Positions 1 to 8,740 of a stretch of 64,000 bases of DNA are shown here, one piece after another. Numbering within the stretch: the stretch's first letter is position 1; every line of letters begins with the position of its first letter. Where the stretch lies: assembly GCA_030739735.1 (NCBI GenBank), contig JASLYQ010000018.1, positions 1 through 64,000 on the forward strand, in the 5' to 3' direction. The stretch is from Alphaproteobacteria bacterium (GTDB taxonomy: Bacteria; Pseudomonadota; Alphaproteobacteria; UBA7887). The position numbers and the translations under genes were made by a program. A model generated the notes under the pieces. The model saw only the letters and a program-made list of their open reading frames with translations. It was not told where the DNA came from and did not search any database.

Positions 1-635
1 ATTCCCGCTACTGGCAAACCTGCCCCGCTATCTTCGCCTGCGGCACGCCACTCGAAAGCGATGTCGCCGCCGAGGCCTTGATGAGCCAGGATCTGGACAA
101 GGCGCGCGCCTTGATCACCGAAGCAGGCTATGACGGCACGCCTGTGGTGATCTTGCAGCCCACCGATATCGCCATCCTCAACGCCGCCTCGCTTGTGACG
201 GCCCAGCTGTTGCGCGAAGCGGGCATGGCCGTCGAACTGCAGGCGATGGACTGGAGCACGCTGACCTCGCGGCGCGCCATCAGCAAGCCGGTCGACGAAG
301 GCGGCTGGAACTTGTTCCACACCTGGGCCATCACCGGCAACGTGATGGATCCGATCAGCAATGCGGTCATCGGCGCCGGCTGTCTCGACCGCGCCTGGTT
401 CGGCTGGCCCTGCGATGCCGAGGTAGAGCGCTTGCGCGATGCCTTCGCGCGCGAGGGCGACGCAGGCGAGCGCATGCGCCTAGCAGAGATAATCCAGGAG
501 CGCGCTTTCGAGATCGTCACTCACGCCACCATTGGCCAATGGCGCAACCCTGTCGCCTATCGCGATCACCTCCGAGGCCTGATCAAGGCGCCGGTGCAAT
601 TGTTCTGGAACATCGAGAGCGCGCGAAAACGTTGA
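1..635 (+). CDS. ABC transporter substrate-binding protein, family 5 (C-terminal part)
   Basis: This is the C-terminal part of a periplasmic solute-binding protein of the peptide/nickel (SBP_bac_5) type, which delivers oligopeptides or similar solutes to an ABC importer. The reading frame is open from base 3, upstream of the first internal ATG at 78, so the gene begins outside the window. The visible part contains a CGTPLESD stretch, a DLDKARALITEAGYDGTPV segment typical of the family just before the last domain, and the late GWNLFHTW region. No permease or ATPase gene follows on this side, so any partners lie upstream or elsewhere. The substrate cannot be told from sequence. Family assignment is fairly sure. 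Confidence 0.8.
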   Translation, partial: SRYWQTCPAIFACGTPLESDVAAEALMSQDLDKARALITEAGYDGTPVVILQPTDIAILNAASLVTAQLLREAGMAVELQAMDWSTLTSRRAISKPVDEGGWNLFHTWAITGNVMDPISNAVIGAGCLDRAWFGWPCDAEVERLRDAFAREGDAGERMRLAEIIQERAFEIVTHATIGQWRNPVAYRDHLRGLIKAPVQLFWNIESARKR

Positions 636-982
636 GCCGCTGCGGTTGCTGCTGCCAGACAAACAAGCTCGGTACAGTCGATACTACCTACAATCTGCCA
701 CAAAAATCATATGGCGGCTCGCTACCGGACTCTGCCCAGCGATTATAAGCGCTACCTCCTCGGCACTAGCTGAGGATCTGCTCGACCCGCATGAGCGGTG
801 CCTATTAGCGTCGCCGCCGCATTTAAAGGTTTCCCTGGAGCGACGAAACGCGCGCGGGAGGCACGTGCCAGACGCATGGCACTGCCCAAGCAAGGACTAT
901 GGCCGCACCGCGCCCTGTTGACTACACTCCGCCGCGGAGACAACAAGGCGGCAGTCCGCCACCTAGGGCAGAGAACCGAGAT
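636..982. other. Intergenic region before the IOR operon
   Basis: This stretch lies between the binding-protein tail and the indolepyruvate oxidoreductase start. I see no conserved coding sequence. Short open frames here have no recognisable domains. It presumably holds the promoter of the downstream four-gene cluster, but no convincing -35/-10 pair stands out. A GGGAGG at about 865 is not followed by a well-spaced long reading frame. Confidence 0.4.
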
Positions 983-3900
983 ATGGATGGCAACGGTCTT
1001 GCCAAAGTAAGCCTGGAAGACAAGTACACGGCTGCCAGTGGGCGAGTGTTCCTGTCGGGCGTACAGGCTATGGTACGTCTGCCGATCATGCAGCGCGAGC
1101 GCGACCGCGCCCAAGGGCTCAACACTGCCGGGTTCATCTCCGGCTATCGCGGCTCGCCACTGGGTGGTTATGATGGCGCGCTGTGGCAGGCCGCCGCGCA
1201 CTTGCGCGAGCACGATATTCTCTTCCAACCCGGTCTCAACGAGGATTTGGCGGCAACCGCGGTGTGGGGAACGCAACAGCTCGATTTTGTGCCGGGCCGT
1301 AAGGTCGATGGTGTGTTCGGCATCTGGTACGGCAAGGGCCCCGGCGTCGACCGCTCTGGCGATCCCTTCAAACACGCCAACTATGCCGGCACACACCCAA
1401 ATGGCGGCGTGCTGTTGGTTTATGGCGACGACCACCCCGGCAAGTCCTCAACCATCGCCCACCAGTCCGACCAGGCGTTGGCGGCTAACAACATTCCCGT
1501 GCTCTACCCGGCCAATGTGCAGGAGTTGCTCGACCTCGGGCTCCACGGCATCGCCATGTCGCGCTTTGCCGGCACATTAACAGGCTTCAAGACCGTCAAC
1601 GAGACCATCATCGCCACCGAGACCGCATCAGTCGATCCGGACCGCGTGAGTATTACCTTGCCCGACGATGCGCCGATGCCGGAAGGCGGTGTGCACATCC
1701 GCATGGAATACGATCCAATCGGTCAAGACCAGCGCCTGGCACGTTTCAAGCTGCCGCGTGCCCAGGCCTATGCGCGCGCTAACAAGCTCGACGGCGTGCG
1801 TTTCGGCGCGGACCGACCGACGCGCCTTGGCATCGTCACCGCCGGCAAGGCCTACCTCGATACCGTTGCCGGCTTGCGCTCCCTGGGCATCGATGACGCG
1901 GCGGCCAAGGCGCGCGGCATCGGCGTTTACAAGGTGGCCATGATCTGGCCGCTCGAGCCGGCAGGACTGAGGACTTTCGCCGCCGAGTGCGACGAACTCA
2001 TGTTCGTTGAGGAGAAGCGGTCCTTCATGGAAGAGCAGGCGCGCGCCATACTCTACGACATGCCCGATCACCCGCGCATTACGGGCAAGACCGACAGCGC
2101 GGGCAATCCGCTGCTGCCCATCGACAATCAAATCGAGGCCGCGACGGTCGCAGACAAGGTCGCCGAGCGCATGCAGGCCTGCGATCTGATGGACGACGAC
2201 TGCGAGGCCCGTTGGACGCGTCTGCGCAGCCGCATCGGGCGCAATCTTCCCGGCATTGGCGACAGTGCCGTACGCTCACCCTATTTCTGCTCCGGTTGTC
2301 CGCACAACACGTCGACGAAAACCCCAGATGGCTCGATGGCCATGGGCGGCATCGGCTGCCACGGCATGGCCGTGCTGGTGCCCGAACGTCGCACCATGCT
2401 GGGCACACACATGGGTGGTGAGGGCATCACCTGGACCGGCATGGCCCCGTTTACGGAGACCGGGCACATTTTCCAAAATCTGGGTGACGGTACCTACACC
2501 CATTCGGGTTCGCTAGCCGTGCGGGCGGCGGTTCAGTCCGGTGCCAACATCACCTACAAGATCCTCTACAACGATGCCGCCGCGATGACCGGCGGCCAGC
2601 CCGTCGAGGGCGGGCTCAGCGTCGTAGAGATTGCCGGGCAGATGCACGCGGAGGGGATCAAGGCTCTTGCCATCGTCTCAGACCAGCCAGAGAAGTTCCG
2701 CGGGCTTTGCGATCTGCCTGCCGGCGCACGCGTCTATCACCGCGACGAACTCGATGCCGTGCAGCGGCGCATGCGCGACATTGCCGGCACTACGGTCATC
2801 GTTTATGAGCAGACCTGCGCGGCGGAGAAGCGGCGTCGGCGCAAGCGAGGCGCTTTCCCCGACCCAAATAAGCGCGCCTTCATCAATACCCTGATATGCG
2901 AAGGTTGTGGTGACTGTTCAAGCAAGGCCAATTGCGTCTCGATCCATCCTGTCGAAACAACGTTCGGTCGCAAGCGCAAGATCGATCAGTCCAGCTGTAA
3001 CAAGGATTATTCCTGTATCAAAGGCTTCTGCCCGGCTTTCGTCACGGTCGAGGGCGGTGATTTACGACGGCCCAATGTCGCCGAGCTGCCTGCCGGCGTG
3101 TTCGATGATCTGCCCGAGCCGGGCGGGTCAGCTCTCGATAAGGAGTGGGCTATGCTGGTCGCCGGCATAGGCGGTACCGGTGTGGTTACCATCTCGGCCG
3201 TTCTCGGCATGGCAGCTCATCTGGAAGGCAAAGGCGTCTCGATTTTCGACATGACCGGCCTCAGCCAAAAGAACGGGGCGGTTTACAGCCACCTGAAGAT
3301 CGCCGCCGCGCCAGGCGTCGAAATCTCGCATGGGGTCGGTCTCGGCGAGGCCGACCTTCTGCTCGGCTGCGACTTGGTGGCAGCGGTCGCGCCTTCGGCC
3401 TTGCATGTGGTCGAGCCCGATCAGACCCAGGCCGTGGTAAATGCCAACGTGACACCCACACCCGCATTTCAACTTGCCCGTGATTTGTCGGTCGATGGCA
3501 GCCTTCTCGTGCAAGCCCTCACCGATCACGTCGGCGCCGGTCACGCCCACACGGTAGATGCCACGCGTATTGCGCTGGCGCTAACGGGCGATACCATCGG
3601 AGCCAATAGCTTCATGATCGGTTTTGCCTTGCAGCGCGGCTGTCTGCCGCTTTCCGTCGCAGCCATCGAGGAGGCCATTGCGGTGAATGGGGTTGCGGTG
3701 CCGTTCAACTTACTGGCCTTCCGCCTAGGGCGTCTGACCGCCGCCGAGCCCGAAGCTGTCACCGCCTTGATGGCGGACGCAACGGAGAATTCGGTTGCAG
3801 AAACCTTCGAAGAGACCGTTGCCAGACGCGTAGACTATCTGACGGACTATCAGGACGCCGGTTACGCTTCCCGCTATCGCGACCTGGTCGAAATGGCACA

Positions 3901-4459
3901 GCACGCGGAGTCGAAGCTTGGCAGTGACAGGACGGATTTTGCTGCCGCCGTAGCGCGATATGCCTTCAAGCTTATGGCCTATAAGGACGAATATGAGGTG
4001 GCTAGGCTGCATCGTGATCGCGGCTTTGCCGAGCAGTTAAAGCAGACATTCAGCGGCGACTACAGTATTCGCTACCACTTGGCCCCGCCCTTTTTCTCGC
4101 GCCGCAACCCGCATACTGGCTTGCAACGCAAGAGTGACTACGGCCCCTGGATGGCAGGCCTGATGAAGCTGTTGGCTGGCATGAAAGGATTGCGAGGTGG
4201 CCGCTTCGATCCCTTCGGCTGGACGGCGGAGCGTCGCACCGAGCGCCGTTTGCGAGATCAATACATCACGGACATCGAAACGATCTCGGCAATGCTATCC
4301 GTGGATTCACTTGCCACGGCAATTTCCCTAGCCGAGATCCCCGAACACATTCGCGGTTTCGGCTACGTCAAGGATGAGGCTATAAACACGGCGGCTAGCG
4401 AGCGCGAGCGCCTTCTCGCCGAGCTTGAAAAGACGTCATCACACGCACGCGCCGCGTAG
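983..4459 (+). CDS. Fused indolepyruvate ferredoxin oxidoreductase (alpha-gamma fusion)
   Basis: This protein of about 1158 residues combines the ThDP-binding alpha part and the gamma part of an indolepyruvate/2-oxoacid:ferredoxin oxidoreductase, which oxidatively decarboxylates aryl- or branched-chain 2-oxoacids to acyl-CoA. The N-terminal half has the family SGYRGSPLGGYD motif, FCSGCPHNTSTKTP near residue 434 and the ThDP site GDGTYTHSG near 500 with NDAAAMTGGQ after it. A cysteine cluster beginning CEGCGDC near 639 fits an iron-sulfur region. The gamma-type domain starts near 728 with AGIGGTGVVT. I chose the ATG at 983 because the frame upstream (from 899) reads like non-coding sequence rich in P and R and the family resemblance starts here. 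The gene is followed after 26 bases by a second ThDP enzyme. Family assignment is secure; the exact substrate is not. Confidence 0.9.
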   Translation: MDGNGLAKVSLEDKYTAASGRVFLSGVQAMVRLPIMQRERDRAQGLNTAGFISGYRGSPLGGYDGALWQAAAHLREHDILFQPGLNEDLAATAVWGTQQLDFVPGRKVDGVFGIWYGKGPGVDRSGDPFKHANYAGTHPNGGVLLVYGDDHPGKSSTIAHQSDQALAANNIPVLYPANVQELLDLGLHGIAMSRFAGTLTGFKTVNETIIATETASVDPDRVSITLPDDAPMPEGGVHIRMEYDPIGQDQRLARFKLPRAQAYARANKLDGVRFGADRPTRLGIVTAGKAYLDTVAGLRSLGIDDAAAKARGIGVYKVAMIWPLEPAGLRTFAAECDELMFVEEKRSFMEEQARAILYDMPDHPRITGKTDSAGNPLLPIDNQIEAATVADKVAERMQACDLMDDDCEARWTRLRSRIGRNLPGIGDSAVRSPYFCSGCPHNTSTKTPDGSMAMGGIGCHGMAVLVPERRTMLGTHMGGEGITWTGMAPFTETGHIFQNLGDGTYTHSGSLAVRAAVQSGANITYKILYNDAAAMTGGQPVEGGLSVVEIAGQMHAEGIKALAIVSDQPEKFRGLCDLPAGARVYHRDELDAVQRRMRDIAGTTVIVYEQTCAAEKRRRRKRGAFPDPNKRAFINTLICEGCGDCSSKANCVSIHPVETTFGRKRKIDQSSCNKDYSCIKGFCPAFVTVEGGDLRRPNVAELPAGVFDDLPEPGGSALDKEWAMLVAGIGGTGVVTISAVLGMAAHLEGKGVSIFDMTGLSQKNGAVYSHLKIAAAPGVEISHGVGLGEADLLLGCDLVAAVAPSALHVVEPDQTQAVVNANVTPTPAFQLARDLSVDGSLLVQALTDHVGAGHAHTVDATRIALALTGDTIGANSFMIGFALQRGCLPLSVAAIEEAIAVNGVAVPFNLLAFRLGRLTAAEPEAVTALMADATENSVAETFEETVARRVDYLTDYQDAGYASRYRDLVEMAQHAESKLGSDRTDFAAAVARYAFKLMAYKDEYEVARLHRDRGFAEQLKQTFSGDYSIRYHLAPPFFSRRNPHTGLQRKSDYGPWMAGLMKLLAGMKGLRGGRFDPFGWTAERRTERRLRDQYITDIETISAMLSVDSLATAISLAEIPEHIRGFGYVKDEAINTAASERERLLAELEKTSSHARAA

Positions 4460-4485
4460 ACCACACACTAATCGGGGAGGATTAC

Positions 4486-6150
4486 ATGAAAGTCGGTGAC
4501 GCCTTAGTGAGTATGCTGCGTATGGAGGGCATTACGCAGTGCTTTTGCTTTCCCTTCAGCCCGGTGATGGAGCCGATGTCCCGCGCGGGACTGCCAAGCA
4601 TCGTCACGCGCCAGGAGCGCGTGGCCGGAAATATGGCCGACGGCGTCTCTCGCTCGACCAACGGGCAACAGATCGGCACCCTGACTGTCCAGGGGATGGC
4701 CGGATCGGAAAACGCATTTGCTGGCATCGCCCATGCCTATACGGATTCCGTGCCGATCCTTTTCCTTCCCGGCCATCCGGGGTTGCGCTATCTCGACACA
4801 CCGACAATTTTTGACAGTGCAAGAAACTACGCGGCGACCGTCAAGATGTCGCAAAAGCTAATCGTGCCGGACCAATTACCCAACTATGTGCGGCGCTCGT
4901 TCACAGCCTTGCGCTCGGGACGGCCCGGCCCGGTAATGCTGGAGGTACCGAGCGACGTCTGCAACAGGGACTGGGAAGGTGAGATCGACTACACGCCCGT
5001 GCCGCGCCTACGCTCAGCCGCCGACCAGGGCGCCGTGGAGGAGGCTGCTGAACGCCTGCTAGCGAGCGACAGACCTTTGATCTGGGTCGGACAGGGCGTC
5101 CATTTTTCTGAAGCCTACGAAGCTTTGCAGGATGTGACCGAACTACTCGGCACGCCTGTAATGACGACGTTGCAAGGCAAGAGCGCATTCCCTGAGACCC
5201 ACCCGTTGTCGGCCGGTATGGGCGGCCACACGGCCACAGCGATGGTGGTGGAAGAGCTCGACGCCTGCGACGCCCTACTCGCCGTCGGCACCAGCCTGAG
5301 CCACGCGCCTTTTACCCGGGTGGTACCGGACAACAAGACTATCGTCCATGCCACCGTGGACCCCAGCGACATTAACAAGGACTATGCCGCGACCACGGGT
5401 GTGATTGCTGACGCGAAGCTGTTCCTTGAGCAACTGGCGGTGGAGCTGCGCAAGCGCATTGGTGACGATGGGCTTGGCGAGAAGCGGGCTGCTACCGAGG
5501 CACGGCTCGCCAAGACGCGCACCGCCTGGCTAGCAGAGTTCGAGCCGCTATTCAGCGACGACTCAGAGCCCATCAATGGCTATCGCATGTTTCGCGAGCT
5601 GTGGGCGGGACTTGATCCCGACACAACCATGATCACCCATGAAGCAGGCGCCTCGCGCGATATCCAAAGCGTCTTCTATCAATCCACCACACCACGCTCC
5701 TATCTGGGCTGGGGGCAGTCGTCGCAACTCGGTTTCTCGCTCGGCCTCGCCATGGGTGCCAAGATCGCCAACCCGGATAAGACAGTGGTGAACGTCATGG
5801 GCGACGGCTCCATCGGCATGACGGGTATGGACCTCGAGACCGCGGCGCGCAACAACATCGGTACGCTGACGATAATCAAGCATGATTCCATCTTCAGCGG
5901 CTACGACCAGAACATTCCGGAATCCATCAAGCGTTTTGATTCCGCGACCCAGCACGGCGATTATGCGGAGTTGGCACGCGCTCTCGGCTGCCATGCTGAG
6001 ACGGTCACCAAGCCGGCGGAAATCCGTCCCGCCCTGCAAAGGGCCTTAAATGCGACCGGCGAAGGCCAGCCCGCCGTACTCGACGTCATCACCGCTGAAA
6101 CGCGCAAGCTATCCCACAAGAAGATACCGCCGGAGAGAAAACGCGGATGA
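4486..6150 (+). CDS. ThDP-dependent enzyme, acetolactate synthase-like
   Basis: A 554-residue member of the acetolactate synthase/benzoylformate decarboxylase superfamily. Visible features are the conserved glutamate that activates ThDP (E44 in TRQERVAGNMADG), a central domain and the C-terminal ThDP/Mg motif GDGSIGMTGMDLETAARNN near residue 438. It lacks the clear features of a housekeeping IlvB and has no small subunit beside it, so it more likely decarboxylates or ligates a 2-oxoacid in a catabolic route. The start has a good ribosome site (GGGGAGG, about 6 bases upstream). Its stop overlaps the following amidase start in an ATGA, which implies translational coupling. It shares an operon with the upstream indolepyruvate oxidoreductase. 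Substrate unknown. Confidence 0.85.
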   Translation: MKVGDALVSMLRMEGITQCFCFPFSPVMEPMSRAGLPSIVTRQERVAGNMADGVSRSTNGQQIGTLTVQGMAGSENAFAGIAHAYTDSVPILFLPGHPGLRYLDTPTIFDSARNYAATVKMSQKLIVPDQLPNYVRRSFTALRSGRPGPVMLEVPSDVCNRDWEGEIDYTPVPRLRSAADQGAVEEAAERLLASDRPLIWVGQGVHFSEAYEALQDVTELLGTPVMTTLQGKSAFPETHPLSAGMGGHTATAMVVEELDACDALLAVGTSLSHAPFTRVVPDNKTIVHATVDPSDINKDYAATTGVIADAKLFLEQLAVELRKRIGDDGLGEKRAATEARLAKTRTAWLAEFEPLFSDDSEPINGYRMFRELWAGLDPDTTMITHEAGASRDIQSVFYQSTTPRSYLGWGQSSQLGFSLGLAMGAKIANPDKTVVNVMGDGSIGMTGMDLETAARNNIGTLTIIKHDSIFSGYDQNIPESIKRFDSATQHGDYAELARALGCHAETVTKPAEIRPALQRALNATGEGQPAVLDVITAETRKLSHKKIPPERKRG

Positions 6151-7556
6151 GTGACACCGATCTTTGCTACACCTCTGCGACTGATCTTGCAGCGCTGATC
6201 CGCGATAAGAAGCTCTCCCCCGTCGAGTTGATGGAGGCGGTGCTCGCCCGCATTGAAGCGCATGAGCCAGCAATTAACGCCTTTGCGACGCTCACGGCAG
6301 ACGCCGCCATGGAGGCGGCACGCAAGGCCGAGGCGGACGTGGCGAACGGAGTAGCCCTGGGGCCGTTACATGGTATCCCGGTAACCATCAAAGACCTTGT
6401 AGTCACCGAAGGCATCGCCACGGAGCGCGGCTCGTTCTCCCAAAAAGGCGTGGTCCCGGAAGTGGATGCGCCCTGTGTGACGCGCCTCAAGCAGGCCGGC
6501 AGCATAGTGCTCGGCAAGACCACCACGTCAGAATTTGGCTGGAAGGGGGTGAGCCAAAGCCCGTTGACAGGCATCACGTCGAATCCCTGGAAGATAGGTT
6601 ACAACGCGGGCGCATCGTCAGCCGGTGCCGGAGCGGGGGCAGCAGCAGGTTTCGGTCCCTTGCACCAAGGCTCGGACGGTGCCGGGTCGATCCGCATGCC
6701 CTCTCACTTTTCCGGCATTTTTGGCCTCAAGCCGACCTATGGCCGCGTGCCGAACTGGCCCGTGCCCAACAACGACCAGACCACGCATATCGGTCCCATG
6801 ACGCGCACCGTCGCCGATTCGGCCCTGATGCTGGAAGTCATGTCCGGTCCACATCCCTGGGACCACACCGCTCTGGAGTCTGCGCCTGAGCCCTATCTTC
6901 TGCGGCTCGACAGCGGCGTTACCAATCTCAGAGTGACATACAGTCCCGACCTCGGGCATGCGCGTGTAGACGACGAGGTTGCCGAGTTGGTAACCGCGGC
7001 CGTCAATGTCTTCGCCAACGATCTCGGTTGCCGGGTGGAGGAGGTGGAGCCGACTTTTGGACCTGATGGTCCTGAAATCATTCGCTTTCTTTGGTCGGCG
7101 CATGAGCAGGCCTTCGCGCCATTTCTTGATGCCCACAAAAACCGTATGGATCCTGGCTTGATCGGCTGCATCACGTCCGGCATGGGACACAGCATGGAAG
7201 ACTATCTCGACATGCGACAACGCAAGCTCAGTTACGTCGAGGAGGTCCATCGCGCCTTCGAGCAATGCGATCTCATGCTGACCCCATCGGTCTCCGTTGC
7301 CGCCTTCCCCGCCGACCGCCTGCAGCCCGAGCATTGGCCGCAACATCCCTGGGATTGGATCAACTGGGCTGAGTTCTCCTATCCCTTCAACTTCAGCGGC
7401 AATCCGGCGGCCTCGGTGCCGTGCGGCTTTACAAAGGACGGCCTTCCCGTAGGTCTGCAAATCGTCGGCCGACGATTTGCAGATCTCACCGTGCTCCAGG
7501 CCGCAGCCGCCTTCGAGAATACATGCCCCTGGGCTGACAAGCGTCCACCGCTCTAA
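6147..7556 (+). CDS. Amidase (amidase signature family)
   Basis: A 469-residue amidase-signature hydrolase that cleaves carboxamides to acid and ammonia or amine. The Ser-cisSer-Lys triad is visible: K82 in GIPVTIKDLV, S157/S158 in NAGASSAGAGAG, and S181 in SDGAGSIRMPS. The glycine-serine signature is somewhat alanine-rich (GASSAGAGAGAAAG) compared with the usual GGSSGG, but catalytic residues are kept. It is not GatA: no gatB or gatC is nearby and the context is catabolic. The start overlaps the previous stop by 4 bases (ATGA). With the ThDP enzyme and deformylase it suggests processing of an amide- or formamide-bearing amino-acid derivative, which is inference. Confidence 0.9.
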   Translation: MSDTDLCYTSATDLAALIRDKKLSPVELMEAVLARIEAHEPAINAFATLTADAAMEAARKAEADVANGVALGPLHGIPVTIKDLVVTEGIATERGSFSQKGVVPEVDAPCVTRLKQAGSIVLGKTTTSEFGWKGVSQSPLTGITSNPWKIGYNAGASSAGAGAGAAAGFGPLHQGSDGAGSIRMPSHFSGIFGLKPTYGRVPNWPVPNNDQTTHIGPMTRTVADSALMLEVMSGPHPWDHTALESAPEPYLLRLDSGVTNLRVTYSPDLGHARVDDEVAELVTAAVNVFANDLGCRVEEVEPTFGPDGPEIIRFLWSAHEQAFAPFLDAHKNRMDPGLIGCITSGMGHSMEDYLDMRQRKLSYVEEVHRAFEQCDLMLTPSVSVAAFPADRLQPEHWPQHPWDWINWAEFSYPFNFSGNPAASVPCGFTKDGLPVGLQIVGRRFADLTVLQAAAAFENTCPWADKRPPL

Positions 7557-7571
7557 GAAGGAGCTGAGACC

Positions 7572-8195
7572 ATGGCTATTCGCAGCATCGCCAAAATGGG
7601 GCATCCGATCTTGCGCCAAATCGCCGAGTCGGTCGAGGATCCGACCAGCCCGAAAATAGCCCGGCTTGCCGAGGATATGCGCGAGACCTTGGAGCATATC
7701 GGCGCCAGCGGCATAGCGGCGCCGCAAGTCTTCGTAAGTAAGCGCTTGGTTGTCTATAGAATGATCGCAGTGAGAATCCCGACCGGATCTAGCATAGAGC
7801 CCGTTGACTGGACCGTATTGGTGAACCCGATAATCACTCCATTAGCCGAAAAAACAGTTCCGGTATGGGAGCGCTGTCTCTCGATTCCGGGTCTGCATGG
7901 TAAGGTGCCACGCTATCCGCGCGTCTCCCTGTCCTACCAAACACTCTCTGGCAGCAGCGTGAGCGTGGAAGCACATAGCACCTGGGCAGCCTTGTTGCAG
8001 CATGAGTGCGATCACCTCGACGGACGGCTTTATCCATCGCGCATGGACGACATGTCTTTGTTGTGCTTCAACGATTCTCCGGGCGCGTTGGCGGAGGATG
8101 CGGCGACCCAACCTGATCAATTGGACCCGCTTTTTCTCGATCTCGTGACGCACTGGCCCGATCGCGAGCGCTGGCTCGCAACCGTAGCCAATTAA
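7572..8195 (+). CDS. Peptide deformylase-like metallohydrolase (second-type paralogue)
   Basis: A 207-residue peptide deformylase family protein. All three family motifs are present: GIAAPQ (residues 47-52), ERCLSIPG (100-107, metal ligand C102; the usual EGCLS glycine is an arginine here) and QHECDHLDG (143-151, with H144, E145 and H148). The spacing is expanded relative to housekeeping Def, and no fmt gene sits nearby. The gene follows an amidase by 15 bases with a GAAGGAG ribosome site, so it is part of the catabolic cluster. It may remove formyl groups from a small molecule rather than nascent proteins; that role is inference. It is convergent with and abuts the PncC gene. Confidence 0.85.
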   Translation: MAIRSIAKMGHPILRQIAESVEDPTSPKIARLAEDMRETLEHIGASGIAAPQVFVSKRLVVYRMIAVRIPTGSSIEPVDWTVLVNPIITPLAEKTVPVWERCLSIPGLHGKVPRYPRVSLSYQTLSGSSVSVEAHSTWAALLQHECDHLDGRLYPSRMDDMSLLCFNDSPGALAEDAATQPDQLDPLFLDLVTHWPDRERWLATVAN

Positions 8196-8690
8196 TCAAG
8201 CGCCATCTTCCATGACTGTCACCAATAAGGAGAGAGCGGCCTCGGTGAACGCCCACATATTTACCTGGCGATCTGATTTTCCGGTCTCGATGGTAATCAC
8301 CTTTTCGCTCGGACCGGACACGGCAATGCAGGCATAACCGGGTGCGTCGCCATAGCGACTGCCGGTCGGACCCGAGACACCCGTCTCGGCCAGGCCCCAG
8401 GTACTGCCAAGATGCTCGCGCATGGTCTGGGCAAGCCACAGAGCATAGGGCTCGGAAGCGCTTCTTACGCCATCCAGTGCCGAGCCCGGGTCCGGCAACA
8501 AGGCACCTCTCGCTGCCAACGTATAGACCACGCCGCCACCGAGAAAGTAAGCAGAGGCCCCCGGTATCGCCAGAAGCGAGCTGGAGATCAAGCCGCCGCT
8601 GGACGACTCGCTCACCGCGACGGTCTGTTCCGCGGCGATCAGCCGCGCCGCAACGGGCGCAGCGTAAGTAGTCAAGTCTATCATTCCCAA
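8196..8690 (-). CDS. CinA C-terminal domain protein (nicotinamide-nucleotide amidase type)
   Basis: This 164-residue stand-alone CinA C-terminal (PncC) domain protein belongs to the family that deamidates nicotinamide mononucleotide in pyridine nucleotide recycling. The signature lies in the ESSSGGLISSSLLAIPGAS stretch near residue 27, followed by YFLGGGVVYT, and further conserved GVSGPTGSRYG residues appear near 105. Length fits the single-domain form without the N-terminal MoaB-like domain. Its 3' end directly abuts the convergent deformylase gene. Whether it works on NMN or is a divergent paralogue cannot be told from sequence. Confidence 0.8.
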   Translation of the reverse strand: MGMIDLTTYAAPVAARLIAAEQTVAVSESSSGGLISSSLLAIPGASAYFLGGGVVYTLAARGALLPDPGSALDGVRSASEPYALWLAQTMREHLGSTWGLAETGVSGPTGSRYGDAPGYACIAVSGPSEKVITIETGKSDRQVNMWAFTEAALSLLVTVMEDGA

Positions 8691-8740
8691 CCCCTAGCGT
8701 TTCTCCGGCGAATGGTCAATTGTTCCATCGGGTCAATGCC

